Shown piece by piece: positions 62,824 to 64,000 of a stretch of 64,000 nucleotides of DNA; positions within the stretch are counted from its first letter, which is position 1, and the number at the start of each line of letters is the position of its first letter. This DNA comes from Diabrotica undecimpunctata (Eukaryota; Arthropoda; Insecta; Coleoptera; Chrysomelidae): positions 16,121,230 to 16,185,229 of the forward strand of contig NC_092803.1 in NCBI RefSeq assembly GCF_040954645.1, read 5' to 3'. The notes under the pieces were generated by a model that was given only the letters and a program-made list of their open reading frames with translations, was not told the DNA's origin and ran no database searches. The position numbers were made by a program, and so were the translations under genes.

Positions 62824-64000
62824 TACAGTGTGTAAAAGCCAAATGGAATAAATTCATTATTTAGGTTCCTGTACATATTTATAAAAAATCCCGAAACACG
62901 CCAAATTTAAATTATAACTTGACATTCTTTAACGTGAAAATGCAACCCCTACCTTCAACCCCCTTAGAATGACAGGTACAACCCCCAATTTTTAAAATAG
63001 GAAGTATAGGCTTGTGATATATCGTTTGAAAGGTCTTTTCATTCTCCATTCAAAAATGTTGTCGCTTTCAAGTTTATTAAGATTAATTAAGATAAAATAA
63101 ATTAAAATCATGTGGTTACCGAAATTCGCTAGAATATACTCAAAACGTATTTCCCTTTTAGGTCTTGATAATGAGAAAGTGAACAAAAACCATAGCAATG
63201 TGGTTTTTAGATGGTAACCATTAAAAAACTTTAAAGAATTTCCGTGGCAACGTTATTTTAACACGCATTAGTAAATTGTTTTATTTAAGTTGTCAGTATT
63301 TTAATTTAAGTAAAAAGTTCGTTCAATTCCCTTCTGAAAAATGGTTAGATTAACGGAAATGCATAAAATAACAGTTTTACAAATGATTGGTTACGGAGAT
63401 AACACCCGAACACAACAGGAAGTAACTCGCCTATTTCATGAGAAATTTCCTAATTTACCACCTATATCACAAGGAACAACAAGTAAAATAGAGAAGCAGT
63501 TTCGCTAGTTTGGTCATGTAAGGCAGATAAAAAAAGCAGCTGCCAATGCACTGAGTGATGAACTCAAATTAGATGTGTTGCTTGAGTTTCAGGAAAATCC
63601 ACATACATCGAGTAGACAGGCATCCACTACATTCGATGCTAGCCATACATCGATAGTAAACATATTAAAAGAAAATAAATTGCATCCCTATAAGATGATA
63701 CCTACTCAGGAGCTCATGGAAGACGATTTTGATAGGAGAACTTTTTTTTGTGAGCAAATGATGGACATGTTGGATAACAATATTATCCAATTAGAAGATG
63801 TTATGTTTTCTGATGAGTGTACTTTTTCACTTAACGGTCATGCTAATCGGCAAAATTGCCGCTACTGGGCCACGGAAAATCCTCACTGGATGAGAGACGA
63901 ACACACTCAATACCCTCAAAAGGTTAATGTTTGGGCAGGGATTGTAGGAAACAATATCATTGGTCCCTTTTTCATTGAGGGCAACTTGAATAGCAACAAT
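62824..64000 (+). mobile_element. Tc3/IS630-type transposon, cut by the window end
   Basis: It starts at TACAGTGTGTAAAAGCCAAA (62824-62843) in a TA context, followed by a roughly 500-bp AT-rich leader and the transposase. The arrangement and the coding sequence match the insect Tc3-like group, the same superfamily as the palindrome at 931-3288. The right end lies beyond 64000. Confidence 0.8.
63341..64000 (+). pseudogene. Tc3/IS630-type transposase, one nonsense codon, 3' end beyond the window
   Basis: ATG at 63341 opens MVRLTEMHKITVLQMIGYGD, followed by a helix-turn-helix (TRTQQEVTRLFHEKFPNLPP then ISQGTTSKIEKQF). TAG at 63506-63508 (codon 56) interrupts it, and the same frame is then open to the window end. 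Downstream come RQASTTFDASHTSIVNILKE, DVMFSDECTFSLNGHANRQN with the first catalytic Asp, RYWATENPHWMRDEHTQYPQ then KVNVWAGIVGNNIIGPFFIE and GNL. The TAG differs by one base from CAG, the residue expected there. The second and third catalytic residues lie past 64000. Apart from that codon the copy looks fresh. Confidence 0.85.

Noticed and set aside
1..64000. CRISPR array, bacterial operon, prophage or LTR retrovirus-like element
   Set aside because: No regularly spaced identical repeats with unique spacers, no ribosome-binding-site-linked gene runs, and no gag, protease or integrase reading or paired LTRs were seen.

Overview
The window is a transposon-dense, AT-rich stretch of an arthropod nuclear genome, most likely an insect. 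The catalogue of element types (Jockey-, RTE- and R1-like LINEs, piggyBac, mariner, pogo/Tigger, hAT, MULE, Harbinger, insect Tc3/IS630 type) fits a large beetle genome, but the sequence alone does not fix the order or species. Nothing bacterial, viral or CRISPR-like was seen, and no rRNA or tRNA gene. Nearly every recognisable open frame is a transposon protein. The only candidate host-gene sequence is one short exon on the minus strand at 27276-27494, which resembles the start of a two-pore-domain potassium channel, plus a very decayed unknown coding relic near 3620-4050.

Layout. 1-8 kb: a 2.36 kb near-perfect palindrome made of two inverted transposon 3' halves (931-3288), then one LINE inside another LINE (4515-5990), then a short GC-rich element (7590-8054). 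8.8-13.7 kb: three decayed LINEs, one carrying a 201-bp LINE insertion, then a 121-bp tandem repeat split by a Jockey-type LINE. 14.9-17.9 kb: an intact piggyBac with an undisrupted transposase sitting inside a smaller piggyBac-type MITE. 18.5-21.7 kb: a pogo transposase pseudogene split by a second copy of the GC-rich element. 22-30 kb: LINE relics, the potassium-channel-like exon, and Harbinger and pogo fragments. 29.9-31.1 kb: a mariner with an intact 349-residue DD34D transposase. 32-39 kb: LINE relics and a pogo element inside a Jockey. 40-46 kb: a Tigger pseudogene carrying an almost complete 3084-bp RTE with a single nonsense codon, facing another pogo pseudogene. 47-49 kb: a second RTE split by a LINE. 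50-52 kb: a decayed piggyBac. 53.1-54.7 kb: a Jockey LINE. 55.0-57.9 kb: a hAT with exact 8-bp target duplication. 58.6-60 kb: a MULE relic. 60.4-62.3 kb: a GC-rich R1-like LINE with a 44-nt A tail. 62.8 kb to the end: a Tc3-type transposon cut by the window edge.

The genes do not work together as a system. The value of the window is its stratigraphy. At least ten nested insertions can be read, several with target-site duplications (TSDs) visible on both sides, giving a relative order of events. The young end of the record is the inner piggyBac, the mariner, the RTE at 41478-44561, the R1-like LINE and the Tc3-type element; each has an open or nearly open frame. I found no convincing previously undescribed biological system. 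The observations most worth checking are the piggyBac within a piggyBac MITE, the giant palindrome, the paired GC-rich elements with matching ends but different interiors, and the possible channel exon.
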